From Blastococcus litoris (lineage in GTDB: Bacteria; Actinomycetota; Actinomycetes; Mycobacteriales; Geodermatophilaceae), in contig NZ_QCZF01000004.1 of NCBI RefSeq assembly GCF_003075095.1, positions 62,001-126,000 of the forward strand: 64,000 nucleotides of DNA, read 5' to 3'. The notes under the pieces were generated by a model. That model had not been told where the DNA came from. It ran no database searches and saw nothing but the letters and a program-made list of their open reading frames with translations. Shown piece by piece: positions 8,939 to 19,217 of the stretch. Each line of letters starts with the position of its first letter. Within the stretch, counting starts at the first letter, position 1. The translations under genes and the position numbers were made by a program.

Positions 8939-9432
8939 GGCCCTTCCGCGCCACGGGCGGCAGCGTCGTCGCCCGCCTCGAGCCGGCCGAGTCCGGCATC
9001 GTCGGACTGCTGCTCGACCAGCTCGAGCAGCTGCTGGACGCCGACTCGGACGACGTGGGTGGCGACCCGGTCATGGCCCGGCTGCTGCCCCCGGGGCACC
9101 GGGGGGACGCCGAGCTCGCCGCCGACTACCGGGAGCTGACCGAGAGCGCGCTGCGCAGCGGCAAGGCCGACGACCTCGCGACCGTCCGGGCCACCCTGCC
9201 CGACGGCGGCGGAGAGGTCCGCCTGGACGCCGACCAGGCGGCGGCCTGGCTGCGGACGACGAACGACCTGCGGCTGGCGCTGGGCACCCGGCTGGACATC
9301 AGCGAGGACACCGAGCCGCCGGAGGAGATCACCGGCGACGAGGACCAGCAGCTGGCCGTCTACTACTGGCTCACCGCGCTGCAGGGCTCACTCGTCGACG
9401 CACTGATCGCCGCGCGCGCCGGCCGAAGCTGA
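8935..9432 (+). CDS. DUF2017 family protein
   Basis: A 165-residue protein recognised by position and by the pattern ARLEPAESGIVGLLLDQLEQLL...DPVMARLLPPGHRGD...EAAAWLRTTNDLRLALGTRLDI...YYWLTALQGSLVDAL. DUF2017 follows clpS throughout actinobacteria (Rv1332 in M. tuberculosis), which suggests a role with the Clp machinery, but no function is established to my knowledge. It is coupled to clpS by a 4-nt overlap. Its last 62 nt overlap the convergent membrane-protein gene. Confidence 0.9.
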   Translation: MRPFRATGGSVVARLEPAESGIVGLLLDQLEQLLDADSDDVGGDPVMARLLPPGHRGDAELAADYRELTESALRSGKADDLATVRATLPDGGGEVRLDADQAAAWLRTTNDLRLALGTRLDISEDTEPPEEITGDEDQQLAVYYWLTALQGSLVDALIAARAGRS

Positions 9433-9724
9433 GCACGATCAGCAGCGCGAGCAGGACGTCCAGGCCGAACAGCACGTAGACCATGCCGTGCAGCGGGACG
9501 TCGACGACGACCGCGCCGACGGTCGACACGAGGACGACCGCGGAGAGCGCGAGCACGAGCAGCAGCACCAGCGCGCGGAGGGCGACCACCAGTACGTAGG
9601 AGACGCGGTCGGCCGGTTCGTCGGCGCTGTAACCGGGGCGCTTCATCAGGCCCCGGGCCCCCATGACGAGAGCGGGAACCGGGAGGACGAGCACCCCCGC
9701 GGCCACCAGAAGCTTCACCAGCAC
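9371..9724 (-). CDS. Small three-helix membrane protein of unknown function
   Basis: I do not recognise the family. The 117-residue product has three hydrophobic segments (about residues 2-18, 43-65 and 70-96) with an Arg-rich cytoplasmic tail (FGRRARRSVRRRVS). GTG 9724 is one of two possible starts (the other is GTG 9718). The 3' end overlaps DUF2017 by 62 nt; since the only stop in this frame lies there, the overlap is real if the gene is real. The hydrophobic pattern and the short upstream gap to mec argue for a real gene. Confidence 0.65.
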   Translation of the reverse strand: MLVKLLVAAGVLVLPVPALVMGARGLMKRPGYSADEPADRVSYVLVVALRALVLLLVLALSAVVLVSTVGAVVVDVPLHGMVYVLFGLDVLLALLIVLSFGRRARRSVRRRVSPAAR

Positions 9725-9802
9725 GTCACGCAACGTATCGGTACGGGCAGCGCATCGGACGGTCGGGCGGGACCACGCCATGGGCGGCCGGATCGCGCCA
9801 CC

Positions 9803-9808
9803 TAGACT
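9803..9808 (+). promoter_or_regulatory. -10 box TAGACT of mec, leaderless start
   Basis: TAGACT ends 6 nt before GTG 9815 and no Shine-Dalgarno precedes the start. This fits a leaderless transcript and fixes the mec start. Confidence 0.5.
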
Positions 9809-9814
9809 GGTGCC

Positions 9815-10288
9815 GTGCTGCGCATCGACCGCGCGACCTACGACGCCATCGTGGCCCACGCCCGGGAGGACCACCCGGACGAGGCCTGTGGCGTCGTCGC
9901 CGGGCCCGAGGGCAGCGACCGCCCGGAGCGGTTCATCCCGATGCTCAACGCGGCGCGGTCCCCGACGTTCTACGAGTTCGACTCGGCGGACCTGCTGAAG
10001 CTGTACCGGGACATGGACGCCCGCGACGAGGTCCCGGTCGTCGTCTACCACTCGCACACGGCCACCGAGGCCTACCCCTCGCGGACCGACATCAGCTACG
10101 CGTCCGAGCCCGAGGCGCACTACGTGCTGGTCTCCACCCGTCACCACGGGGAGCGGACCGGCCTGGTCGAGGACGAGGTCGAGTTCCGCAGCTTCCGCAT
10201 CGTCGGGGGCGAGGTGCGCGAGGAGGACGTCGAGGTCGTCGAGTCCTACCTGTTCGGGCACACCCCGACGACCGTCGTCTACGACTGA
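9815..10288 (+). CDS. mec: Mec: JAMM-type CysO-cysteine peptidase
   Basis: A 157-residue zinc peptidase with a complete JAMM/MPN+ motif: Glu in DEACGVVAG near residue 23, then HSHTATEAYPSRTD (H-x-H-x10-D) near 76-89. In M. tuberculosis Mec (Rv1334) cuts cysteine from the C-terminus of the carrier CysO. Here it lies directly before cysO and cysM in the same order, which supports this role over a general deubiquitinase-like function. Confidence 0.93.
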   Translation: MLRIDRATYDAIVAHAREDHPDEACGVVAGPEGSDRPERFIPMLNAARSPTFYEFDSADLLKLYRDMDARDEVPVVVYHSHTATEAYPSRTDISYASEPEAHYVLVSTRHHGERTGLVEDEVEFRSFRIVGGEVREEDVEVVESYLFGHTPTTVVYD

Positions 10289-10410
10289 CACGTGATCTGC
10301 CCCGCGGTCCGGAATCGGCCGCGGGCGAGGGGCGTTGCCCCGACCAGACGCACGAACGCTGCCGTACCGCGGCGCCCTGACACCCCTGCTCGCGAGGAGA
10401 ACCGCACGCC

Positions 10411-11641
<1,231 letters not shown>

Positions 11642-11691
11642 ACCCGGCCCGGTCGGTCACACGCGGTCTGCGGAGCGTCAGCACCGGCCGC

Positions 11692-11737
11692 TAGCCTGAC
11701 CCGCGCCATGGAGATGCGACGGGGGGAGGCGGCGTGA
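11692..11737 (+). promoter_or_regulatory. Promoter box and 9-codon leader ORF before the MBL gene
   Basis: TAGCCT (11692-11697) is a good TAnnnT box. From 11708 a short frame MEMRRGEAA ends in a TGA at 11735-11737 that overlaps the GTG start of the MBL hydrolase (GTGA). The same stretch carries the GGGGGGAGG ribosome site. Translation of this mini-ORF could be coupled to the downstream gene, or it may be chance. Confidence 0.3.
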
Positions 11738-12474
11738 GACTCACCGTCGTCGGCTGCTCGGGCAGCGCCCCCGGTCCGCGGTCGGCCGCGTCCTGCTACC
11801 TCGTGGAGCAGGACGGGTTCCGCCTGCTGCTCGACCTCGGCAACGGGGCGTTCGGCGCGCTGCAGGGCCTCGCCGACCCCGACTCGATCGACGCGGTGTT
11901 CCTCTCCCACCTGCACGCCGACCACTGCCTCGACGTCGCGCCGTTCGTCGTCTGGCACCGGTACTCCGGCCGTGCGACGAAGGAGCAGGTGCCGCTGTAC
12001 GCACCGGTCGCCGCGGAGCGGCGGCTGGCCCTCGCCTACGACGCCGACGGCGAGGGCGTCACCGACGTCTTCGACTTCGTGCCGGTCGGCCCGGGTTCGT
12101 TCACCCTCGGCCCGTTCGACGTGACGCTCGCGCGCACCGCGCACCCCGTCGAGTGCTACGCCATCCGGCTCACCGCCGGCGGCCGTTCCCTGGTCTACAC
12201 CGGCGACACCGGTCCCAGCGACCGGGTCGTCGAGCTCGCCCGCGGCGCCGACGTCCTGCTGGCGGAGGCCGCCCACCCGCCGGGGCCCGACCTGCCCGGC
12301 GGTCTGCACCTGACCGGCAGGGAAGCGGGGGAGCACGCGGCGGCCGCCGGCGTCGGCCGGCTGCTGCTCACCCACATCCCGGCGTGGGTGGACGAGATCG
12401 GCCAGCTGTTCGCCGCCAGCGCGGTGTTCTCCGAGACCGAGCTGGTCCGCTCCGGCGCGACGTACGAGATCTAG
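11734..12474 (+). CDS. MBL-fold hydrolase, Rv1339-type (atypical class II cAMP phosphodiesterase)
   Basis: A 246-residue metallo-beta-lactamase-fold enzyme. The metal motif is [10 protein letters not shown] near residue 61, with further ligands in [21 protein letters not shown] and LLLTHIPAW. The N-terminus [24 protein letters not shown] matches the Rv1339 group, reported to hydrolyse cAMP; the position between cysM and rph is also that of Rv1339. I regard the family as firm and cAMP as the likely but unproven substrate. Confidence 0.85.
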   Translation: MRLTVVGCSGSAPGPRSAASCYLVEQDGFRLLLDLGNGAFGALQGLADPDSIDAVFLSHLHADHCLDVAPFVVWHRYSGRATKEQVPLYAPVAAERRLALAYDADGEGVTDVFDFVPVGPGSFTLGPFDVTLARTAHPVECYAIRLTAGGRSLVYTGDTGPSDRVVELARGADVLLAEAAHPPGPDLPGGLHLTGREAGEHAAAAGVGRLLLTHIPAWVDEIGQLFAASAVFSETELVRSGATYEI

Positions 12475-12482
12475 GCTCGGAC

Positions 12483-13436
12483 GTGGCCGAGGAGGAGCGC
12501 GACGGCGTCACGTTCTCCAGCCTGGACGCGCCCCTGGGCGACGGGCTCGAGGTGACGAAGCGGGCGCTGGTCGACTACGCCGACGCCGTCGCCGACCGGC
12601 TGGTGCCGCTGCTCGCCGGCCGGCCGCTGTCGGTGAAGCGGGTGCGGCCGGGCCAGGCGCCGTTCATGCAGCGCAACGTCAGCAAGGGCGCTCCCGACTG
12701 GGTGCGGACGGCGCCGATGTGGTCGGAGGGTTCCCACCGCGAGATCCAGCAGGTCCTCTGCGACGACCGGCGCACGCTGCTGTGGCTGGCCAACCAGCGC
12801 GCCGTCGAGCTGCACGTCCCCTTCTTCCGGGTCGGCGAGGACGAGCCCACCGGCCTCGTGCTCGACCTGGACCCGCCCGAGGGCGCCGACTTCCCGGTCG
12901 TCGTGGCCGCCGCGCGCCTGGTCCGGCAGGCGCTCGACGGCTCGGGTCTCACGGGTGCGGTCAAGACCAGCGGTTCCAAGGGCCTGCACGTCGTCGTCCC
13001 GGTGGGCGGGTCGCCGTTCGAGGACGTCGCCGCCGCCACGCGCGCGCTGGCCGCCCGCACCGCCGCCCTCGACCCGGAGCTGGCGACCACGGCCTACATC
13101 AAGGAGGACCGGGGCGGCCGGGTCTTCGTCGACTCGACCCGCTCGGGTCAGGGCACGATCGTGGCGGCGTACAGCCCGCGGATCCGGCCGGAACTGCCGG
13201 TGTCGTTCCCCGTGGCCTGGTCCGACCTCGACGACGTGCGTCCCGCCGACTTCACGGTGACGACGGCGCCCGGCCTGCTCGGCGACCGCGACCCGTGGGC
13301 GGAAGCGCTGCCGGAGCCGCAGCGGCTGCCGGCCGACCTCGTCGCGGAGGGCCACACCATCCCGATCGCTCGGGTGCAGGCCATGCACGAGGGCAAGCGC
13401 CGCAAGCGAGCGGCACGGGAGTCCGGCGGCGGCTGA
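12483..13436 (+). CDS. Standalone LigD-type polymerase domain (archaeo-eukaryotic primase-polymerase)
   Basis: A 317-residue protein matching the polymerase/primase domain of LigD. Key parts: [24 protein letters not shown], the catalytic metal motif [10 protein letters not shown] (D-x-D) near residue 122, [13 protein letters not shown] with the catalytic His, and the R...D segment [16 protein letters not shown]. No ligase or 3'-phosphoesterase module is attached and no ku gene lies in the window. Such separate polymerases (Rv3730c and Rv0269c in M. tuberculosis) act in end joining or gap filling. It starts 8 nt after the MBL stop. Confidence 0.9.
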   Translation: MAEEERDGVTFSSLDAPLGDGLEVTKRALVDYADAVADRLVPLLAGRPLSVKRVRPGQAPFMQRNVSKGAPDWVRTAPMWSEGSHREIQQVLCDDRRTLLWLANQRAVELHVPFFRVGEDEPTGLVLDLDPPEGADFPVVVAAARLVRQALDGSGLTGAVKTSGSKGLHVVVPVGGSPFEDVAAATRALAARTAALDPELATTAYIKEDRGGRVFVDSTRSGQGTIVAAYSPRIRPELPVSFPVAWSDLDDVRPADFTVTTAPGLLGDRDPWAEALPEPQRLPADLVAEGHTIPIARVQAMHEGKRRKRAARESGGG

Positions 13437-13519
13437 CCGCCGTCCCCAGGGCGGGCGCCCGTCCACAGGCCGCCGGTGGGGCAGGGCGTTCTGTCGGTCC
13501 TCCGGCGCACGCTGCCCCC

Positions 13520-14005
13520 ATGACGCACGACCCGCAGACGCTCGCCTGGCTCGACCAGGAGGACGCGCACCTCGCGCAGACCATCCGCGCCCACCGCTGG
13601 GCGGTCCAGTACGTCGGAGCGGGCGACGGCCCCGACGAGCCGGCGTTCGGTTACACGATCGGCCTGTTCGGCCTCGGCCACCCGGAGCTGGTGCTCGTGG
13701 GGCTGGGGCACGACAACGCGCACGGGATCCTCGGCCGGGTGGCCGGCATGGTGGCCGACGGGCGCGACCTGGTGGCCGGTGAGCTGCTGACCTGGCCGGA
13801 CCGGGGCGGCCGGATCGTGGTCGAACCGCTGCCCAACCCGGGGGAGGTGCTGCTCGCCGCGAACCGCTTCTACGAGCGGCCCGCCGAGTACTCGGTGCCC
13901 GCCCACCAGCTCACGTGGAGCCACGCGGACGGGACGTTCCCCTGGGACGACGACTACCCCTGCGGCCCGGAGTGCCAGCCGCGGCCGGGGACGTGGCGCG
14001 CGTGA
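13520..14005 (+). CDS. DUF4262 domain protein
   Basis: A 161-residue soluble protein. The pattern [21 protein letters not shown]...ANRFYERP is that of DUF4262, a widespread actinobacterial family of unknown function. The C-terminus is acidic and carries a Cys pair region (YPCGPECQP) that might bind metal. The gene stands alone, 83 nt after the polymerase gene, and ends 3 nt before the convergent bcp. Confidence 0.8.
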   Translation: MTHDPQTLAWLDQEDAHLAQTIRAHRWAVQYVGAGDGPDEPAFGYTIGLFGLGHPELVLVGLGHDNAHGILGRVAGMVADGRDLVAGELLTWPDRGGRIVVEPLPNPGEVLLAANRFYERPAEYSVPAHQLTWSHADGTFPWDDDYPCGPECQPRPGTWRA

Positions 14006-14008
14006 GAC

Positions 14009-14497
14009 CTAGTCGATCCCGAGGTCGCGCATCAGCTTCGCGACGTGCCCGGTCGCCTTGACGTTGTAGGACGCCTGCTCGATGCGGCCCTCGGCGTCGA
14101 CGATGAACGTCGAGCGGATCACGCCGACGACCTCCTTGCCGTACAGCTTCTTGGGGCCGTAGGCGCCGTAGGCCCGCAGCACGGTCTTCTCGGTGTCGGA
14201 GACCAGCGTGATGCCGAGGTTCTCCTTCTCCCGGAACCGCAGCAGCTTGTCGGGCTCGTCGGGCGAGATCCCGATGATGTCCAGCCCGGCCTCCGCGAGG
14301 TCGCCCGCGGCCGCGGTGAAGTCGACGGCCTGCGTGGTGCACCCAGGGGTCATCGCCGCCGGGTAGCAGTAGACGATCACGCGGCGGCCGCGGTGGTCGG
14401 CGAGGGAGACCGGCTTCCCGTCGGCGTCGGGGAGCGTGAAGGCCGGCGCCGGGTCGCCGGGGGAGAGGCGGACGGGGGCGGAGACGGACTCGCTCAT
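14009..14497 (-). CDS. bcp: Peroxiredoxin Q/Bcp
   Basis: A 162-residue thioredoxin-fold peroxidase. The peroxidatic Cys lies in YPAAMTPGCTTQAVDF near residue 48, with the Thr of TPGC preceding it. In E. coli Bcp a resolving Cys sits five residues later; here that place is Val, so the enzyme may be 1-Cys-like or use the Cys nine residues earlier (VIVYCYPAA). ATG 14497 is preferred (family start) over ATG 14506; a CAGGAT box lies 7 nt upstream. Confidence 0.92.
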   Translation of the reverse strand: MSESVSAPVRLSPGDPAPAFTLPDADGKPVSLADHRGRRVIVYCYPAAMTPGCTTQAVDFTAAAGDLAEAGLDIIGISPDEPDKLLRFREKENLGITLVSDTEKTVLRAYGAYGPKKLYGKEVVGVIRSTFIVDAEGRIEQASYNVKATGHVAKLMRDLGID

Positions 14498-14557
14498 GCC
14501 CCGCATCCTGCCGTGCGCAGGTGCCGCAGCGGGAGGGGGGCTCGGGGGGCGGGCCCG

Positions 14558-14962
14558 TCAGCCGCCCAGGAACGAGAACCGGACGTGGCGGGTGTGGTTG
14601 TCCACGTTGGTGTCCACCAGGCAGATGCGCTGCCACGTGCCCAGCTGCATGAGGCCCTCGAGGACCGGCACGGTCGCGTGCGGAGGCACGAATGCGGGGA
14701 GGACGTGGTCCCGGCCGTGTCCTGCGGAGCCGTGCCGGTGGCGCCACCGGTCGTCCCGGGGGAGGAGCTCGTCGAGCTGGGCGAGGAGGTCGTCGTCGCT
14801 GCCCGAGCCGGTCTCCAGGATCGCGATGCCGGCCGTCGCGTGCGGCACGAACACCTGCAGCAGCCCGTCGGCCTCCTGGCGCACGAAGTCGGCGCACTCG
14901 TCGGTCAGGTCCACCACCACGGGGACGCCACCGGTCCGGACGGCACGCAGCTCCGATCGCAT
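14558..14962 (-). CDS. YjbQ/UPF0047 family protein
   Basis: A 134-residue protein with the YjbQ core: [36 protein letters not shown]...[45 protein letters not shown]. Conserved His and Asp residues suggest a metal-binding barrel. Some members show thiamine-phosphate synthase side activity; the physiological role is unsettled. ATG 14962 is the family-typical start, with a CAGGAT box 7 nt before it. It is divergent from rph. Confidence 0.9.
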   Translation of the reverse strand: MRSELRAVRTGGVPVVVDLTDECADFVRQEADGLLQVFVPHATAGIAILETGSGSDDDLLAQLDELLPRDDRWRHRHGSAGHGRDHVLPAFVPPHATVPVLEGLMQLGTWQRICLVDTNVDNHTRHVRFSFLGG

Positions 14963-15025
14963 GCCGACGATCCTGGCCGGGCGGGGGCGGTGGTGCACGG
15001 CGGCGGGCCGTGCGGGGCGCCCCAC

Positions 15026-15031
15026 TACCCT
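15026..15031 (+). promoter_or_regulatory. -10 box TACCCT of rph, leaderless or nearly leaderless start
   Basis: TACCCT ends 8 nt before GTG 15040, which has no Shine-Dalgarno. This supports the rph start and a promoter for the rph-rdgB pair. Confidence 0.45.
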
Positions 15032-15039
15032 GGGTCCCC

Positions 15040-15758
<719 letters not shown>

Positions 15759-15762
<4 letters not shown>

Positions 15763-16370
15763 CCACCCGCCTGCTCCTGGCCACCCGCAACGCCGGCAAG
15801 CTCGCGGAGCTGCAGCGGCTGCTGGAGACCGCCGTCCCCGGCGTGGAGGTGATCGGACTCCGGGACGTGCCGGAGTATCCGGAGGCGCCCGAGACGGGCG
15901 CGACCTTCGAGGAGAACGCCCTCCTCAAGGCGCGCGAGGCGGTGCGGTACACCGGGCTGCCGGCCGTGGCCGACGACTCGGGTCTCGCCGTCGACGCCCT
16001 CAACGGGATGCCCGGTGTGCTGTCGGCGCGCTGGTCGGGCCGGCACGGGGACGACGACGCCAACACCGCGCTGCTGCTGGGCCAGGTCGCCGACGTGCCC
16101 GACGAGCGGCGGGGGGCGGCGTTCGTCTGCGCGGCCGCGCTCGTCACGCCCGACGGCGCGGAGCGGGTGATCGAGCGGCACTGGCGCGGGCGGGTGATCC
16201 GCGAGAAGCGCGGCACCAACGGGTTCGGCTACGACCCGGTGTTCGTGCCCGAGGGGCTCGGGCTCACCTCGGCGGAGCTGAGCCCGGCCGAGAAGGACGC
16301 GCGCAGCCACCGCGGCCAGGCCTTCGCGGCACTGGTGCCGGTGCTGGCCGAGGTGCTGGCGCCCCGCTGA
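15759..16370 (+). CDS. rdgB: XTP/dITP diphosphatase (RdgB/HAM1)
   Basis: A 203-residue house-cleaning pyrophosphatase for non-canonical purine triphosphates. The substrate loop [17 protein letters not shown] is at the N-terminus; [25 protein letters not shown] and [15 protein letters not shown] are family signatures. Its ATG overlaps the rph stop. Confidence 0.97.
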
Positions 16371-16373
16371 CGA

Positions 16374-16631
16374 TCAGCGGCGGGCAGTCCGGAAGCCCAG
16401 CCACGCCAGCGAGTCCGCCTCGTCGCGCCTCGGGTCGTGCAGCTCGCGGCTCCACTCGGTCTCGGCGTGCCGGCCGGAGCGCTTGAGGTCGTCCGGGGTG
16501 GCGATGCGGATCTCGCCGGGCACCTCCGGAGCGGCGTGACGACCGCGCCGCGGCACGTCCTGCGCCGGGGGAGCGGGAACGACGGCGGCGCGGACGATGG
16601 CGGCGGGCAGCCACGAGGCAGAGCTGGTCAT
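16374..16631 (-). CDS. Hypothetical protein, 85 aa
   Basis: I do not recognise this protein. The N-terminal 20 residues are weakly hydrophobic (MTSSASWLPAAIVRAAVVPAPP), followed by a basic linker and a charged C-terminal half ending DEADSLAWLGFRTARR. It lies between rdgB (convergent, 3-nt gap) and the methyltransferase gene on the same strand. Composition and coding frame look plausible for a small actinobacterial protein, but no motif confirms it. Confidence 0.5.
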   Translation of the reverse strand: MTSSASWLPAAIVRAAVVPAPPAQDVPRRGRHAAPEVPGEIRIATPDDLKRSGRHAETEWSRELHDPRRDEADSLAWLGFRTARR

Positions 16632-16701
16632 GGGGATGAGGTCGGCCGGCGCGCGGCTCCACCTCAGCGCCGCCGGCGCTGTTCCACCCCGAGGGGTGAG
16701 G

Positions 16702-17313
16702 TCAGGCGCGGGCGCGGCCCTCGTACATGTACCCGGCGGCCTTCGGAGCCCCCGGCTCGTACCCGGTGCGCAGATCCGTCACGGTCAGGGGCGAGCGGTC
16801 CAGGAGGCCGACGACGTCGTTGTCGAGGACGCAGCCGGACACCACCCGGTTGATGCGGTTGCCCCGTCGCTGCCACCGGACCACACCCGGGTCGGGCGCC
16901 AGGCCGTGCTCGACGAAGTGCACCTCGCCGCCGGGCTTGAGGACCCGGGCGAGCTCCCTCAGCGCGGCGTCGCCGTCCGGGATGCCGCAGAGCACCCAGG
17001 TGCACAGCGCCGAGTCGAACCGGCGGTCCGGGAACGGCAGCACCTGCGCGTCCTCCCCGGCGACGACGACCGGGACCGCGGAGGCCTCGCGCCGGGGGAG
17101 CGAGAGCTCCAGCGCCGTCGCCGACGGCTCTACGGCCCAGACGCCGGTCACTCCTGCCGGTAGGTGGGGCAGGTTCAGGCCGCTCCCGAAGCCGATCTCC
17201 AGGACGTCCCCGGCCAGGCCGTCGCACACCCGGTCGCGCACCTCGCCGGTCAACCGCTCGTTCAGGGCGTACGTGTGCAGGCGGGGCCGGAGATGTCGTC
17301 CGTAGAAGCCCAT
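16702..17313 (-). CDS. Class I SAM-dependent methyltransferase
   Basis: A 203-residue UbiE/Methyltransf_11-type protein. SAM motif I is GDVLEIGFGSGLNLPHLP near residue 35, motif II VWAVEPS near 58, motif III FDSALCTWVLCGIPD near 99 and motif post-III LKPGGEVHFVEHGL near 125. The small size and VEHG motif resemble a widespread group of unassigned small-molecule methyltransferases. A CATGCT box lies 6 nt before the ATG. Confidence 0.85.
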   Translation of the reverse strand: MGFYGRHLRPRLHTYALNERLTGEVRDRVCDGLAGDVLEIGFGSGLNLPHLPAGVTGVWAVEPSATALELSLPRREASAVPVVVAGEDAQVLPFPDRRFDSALCTWVLCGIPDGDAALRELARVLKPGGEVHFVEHGLAPDPGVVRWQRRGNRINRVVSGCVLDNDVVGLLDRSPLTVTDLRTGYEPGAPKAAGYMYEGRARA

Positions 17314-17387
17314 CGCCGCAGCATGCTGCAGCCGTCCTCCGGACGGAAGCCCGCGTGGGACGAGCGGCCCGCGGGCACAGAACGCCC

Positions 17388-18308
17388 GTGCGGGTTCACG
17401 TGGACGACGTCAGGGCGCTGCGGTTCGACGACGGCACGCCGGTGACCGCCGCGTCCGGGATCTCTCCGCTGGGGCCGGGCTGGCTGGTCGCGCAGGACGA
17501 CGCGACCGTCGCTGCGTGGCTGCACGGGCGGCGGGTGGCACCGGTCCGGCTGCTCCCACCGGTCGAGGGCCTGGACAGGTTCGGCGAGGCGGCCGGCACC
17601 AAGCACCTGAAGCCCGACCTCGAGGTCGCCTGCCCCGCCGAGGTCGACGGCGAGCCCGCGGTCGTCGTCCTCGGGTCCGGGTCCACGCCGAGGCGCATGC
17701 GCGGAGTCCTGGTCCGCCGGTCGGGGGCTGGGTTCCAGGTCGAGCCGGCCGAGCTCGGGCCGCTCTACGCGAGCGTTGCCGCCGAGCTCGGCCTCCCGGT
17801 GGAGCACCTCAACCTGGAGGGAGCCAGCCGGCACGGCGGCACCGTGCGCTGGTTCAACCGCGGCAACCTGGCGGCCGGTGTGCCGTCGTGCAGCGTCGAC
17901 GTCCCGCTGGAGGCGCTCGTCGACGCGCTGCTCGGCCGGGCCGACTCCGGGGCGGTGGAGGTCCGCCGGCCCCGCGTCTACGAGCTGGGGAAGGTCGAGG
18001 GCGTGGGGCTGGCGGTCACCGACGCCGTCGCGCTGCCCGACGGGCGGGTGCTGCTGAGCGCCGCGGCGGAGGACACCCCGAACGCCGTCGACGACGGCCC
18101 CGTCGTGGCCACCGCCCTCGCCCTCCTGGACGACGAGGAGGTCCTCGCAACCGCCGCCATCCCGGAGGTCGGGGGCCGCGTGCACAAGGTCGAGGGCCTC
18201 GCCCTCCGCCGCGTGCACGGCGGTGAGCTGCACCTGCTCGCGGTGGTCGACGACGACGACCCGGAGACCCCGTCGACGGCGATCGAGCTGCGCGTGCAGC
18301 TCGGGTGA
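17388..18308 (+). CDS. Unrecognised protein, probably beta-propeller fold
   Basis: A 306-residue soluble protein with no signal peptide. Repeating beta-rich units with Gly-Asp turns (SGISPLGPGWLVAQDD, GEPAVVVLGSGSTPRRMRGVL, VEGVGLAVTDAVALPDGRVLLSAAAEDT, VGGRVHKVEGLALRR) suggest a propeller like those of phytase-like or SMP-30 proteins, which is inference. HLNLEGASRHGGTVRWFNRGN is a distinctive central motif. GTG 17388 fits the first VRVHVDDVRAL strand. It ends 1 nt before the 3' end of the tRNA on the opposite strand. Confidence 0.7.
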   Translation: MRVHVDDVRALRFDDGTPVTAASGISPLGPGWLVAQDDATVAAWLHGRRVAPVRLLPPVEGLDRFGEAAGTKHLKPDLEVACPAEVDGEPAVVVLGSGSTPRRMRGVLVRRSGAGFQVEPAELGPLYASVAAELGLPVEHLNLEGASRHGGTVRWFNRGNLAAGVPSCSVDVPLEALVDALLGRADSGAVEVRRPRVYELGKVEGVGLAVTDAVALPDGRVLLSAAAEDTPNAVDDGPVVATALALLDDEEVLATAAIPEVGGRVHKVEGLALRRVHGGELHLLAVVDDDDPETPSTAIELRVQLG

Positions 18309-18309
18309 G

Positions 18310-18390
18310 TGCGGGAGGCGGGAGTCGAACCCGCACGCCCGAAGGCACCAGATCCTAAGTCTGGCGTGGCTGCCGTTACACCACTCCCGC
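18310..18390 (-). tRNA. tRNA-Leu (anticodon UAG)
   Basis: An 81-nt class II tRNA. The acceptor stem GCGGGAG pairs with CTCCCGC and the discriminator is A; the anticodon arm is CCAGA-CTTAGGA-TCTGG with anticodon TAG (18357-18355); the long variable arm (TGCCTTCGGGCGT) and the T arm GGGTTCGACTC are clear. The CCA end is not encoded. Confidence 0.95.
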
Positions 18391-18480
18391 TCGGCTCCCG
18401 GAGTGTAGGAGCAGCCCGCACGGGTGGCCTCGCCGTTCCCGGACGCGCCCCGCCGGAGAACGTCTGGCAGGCTGTCGCCC

Positions 18481-18711
18481 GTGCCTCGCGACCCACGACA
18501 GATCCAGCTGGAGATCGACGCCGCCCGCGAGTCGCTGGCCGCCACGCTGGACCAGCTGACCTACCGGACCAGCCCGGCGCGCATCAAGGCCAAGGGGCGG
18601 GACGCCGTCCAGCGCTTCCTGCAGACCCCGGCCGGCATGGCCACCGTCGGCGCGGTCGGCCTCCTGGTCACCGTCGTCGTCGTCCAGCGGATCCGGCACC
18701 GCAACGACTGA
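18481..18711 (+). CDS. DUF3618 protein with one membrane helix
   Basis: A 76-residue protein. The pattern DPRQIQLEIDAARESLAATLDQLTYRTSPARIKAKGRDAVQRFLQTP followed by one helix (ATVGAVGLLVTVVVVQ) is DUF3618, common in actinobacteria and of unknown function. A CAGGCT box lies 7 nt before GTG 18481, consistent with leaderless translation. Confidence 0.85.
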   Translation: MPRDPRQIQLEIDAARESLAATLDQLTYRTSPARIKAKGRDAVQRFLQTPAGMATVGAVGLLVTVVVVQRIRHRND

Positions 18712-18715
18712 CCGC

Positions 18716-19210
18716 ATGCACCCGCGCCCCGACCCCGTCGGGCCCGGCCAGGAATCGGTCTGGGACTACCCCCGGCCGCCGTCGGCCGAGGTCACCCCGC
18801 GGCACGTCGTCGTCGAGCTCGGCGGCCGGGTCGTCGCGGACACCGTCCGCGCGGTCCGCGTCTGCGAGACCAGTCACCCGCCGGTCTACTACGTGCCCCG
18901 CGAGGACGTCGCGGACGGCGTCCTGGAGCGGGCCGCCGGCTCGTCGTGGTGCGAGTGGAAGGGCGCGGCGACCTACTGGGACGTCGTCGTCGACGGGCGG
19001 CGCTCCGCGGCCGCCGGCTGGTCCTACGAGGACCCCACCCCCGGGTACGAGCACCTCCGGGGCGCTGTCGCCTTCTACCCCTCCCGCGTGGACCGCGCGA
19101 CGGTCGACGGCGAGGAGGTCAGGCCCCAGGCCGGCGGGTTCTACGGCGGCTGGATCACCGACGAGGTGACCGGGCCGTTCAAGGGGGACCCGGGCACCCT
19201 GGGCTGGTGA
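18716..19210 (+). CDS. DUF427 domain protein
   Basis: A 164-residue soluble protein. The conserved features are VVVELGGRVVADTVRAVRVCETSHPPVYYVPREDV, GSSWCEWKGAATYWDVVV and the C-terminal VAFYPSRVDRATVDGEEVRPQAGGFYGGWI, the DUF427 signature. The fold is known but the function is not. It starts 4 nt after the DUF3618 stop, so the two are probably cotranscribed. Confidence 0.88.
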   Translation: MHPRPDPVGPGQESVWDYPRPPSAEVTPRHVVVELGGRVVADTVRAVRVCETSHPPVYYVPREDVADGVLERAAGSSWCEWKGAATYWDVVVDGRRSAAAGWSYEDPTPGYEHLRGAVAFYPSRVDRATVDGEEVRPQAGGFYGGWITDEVTGPFKGDPGTLGW

Positions 19211-19217
19211 GCCGCGC

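Noticed and set aside
16374-16631. Treating the 85-codon frame as a pure shadow
   Set aside because: It does not overlap any other gene and has its own ATG, so I kept it as a low-confidence gene.
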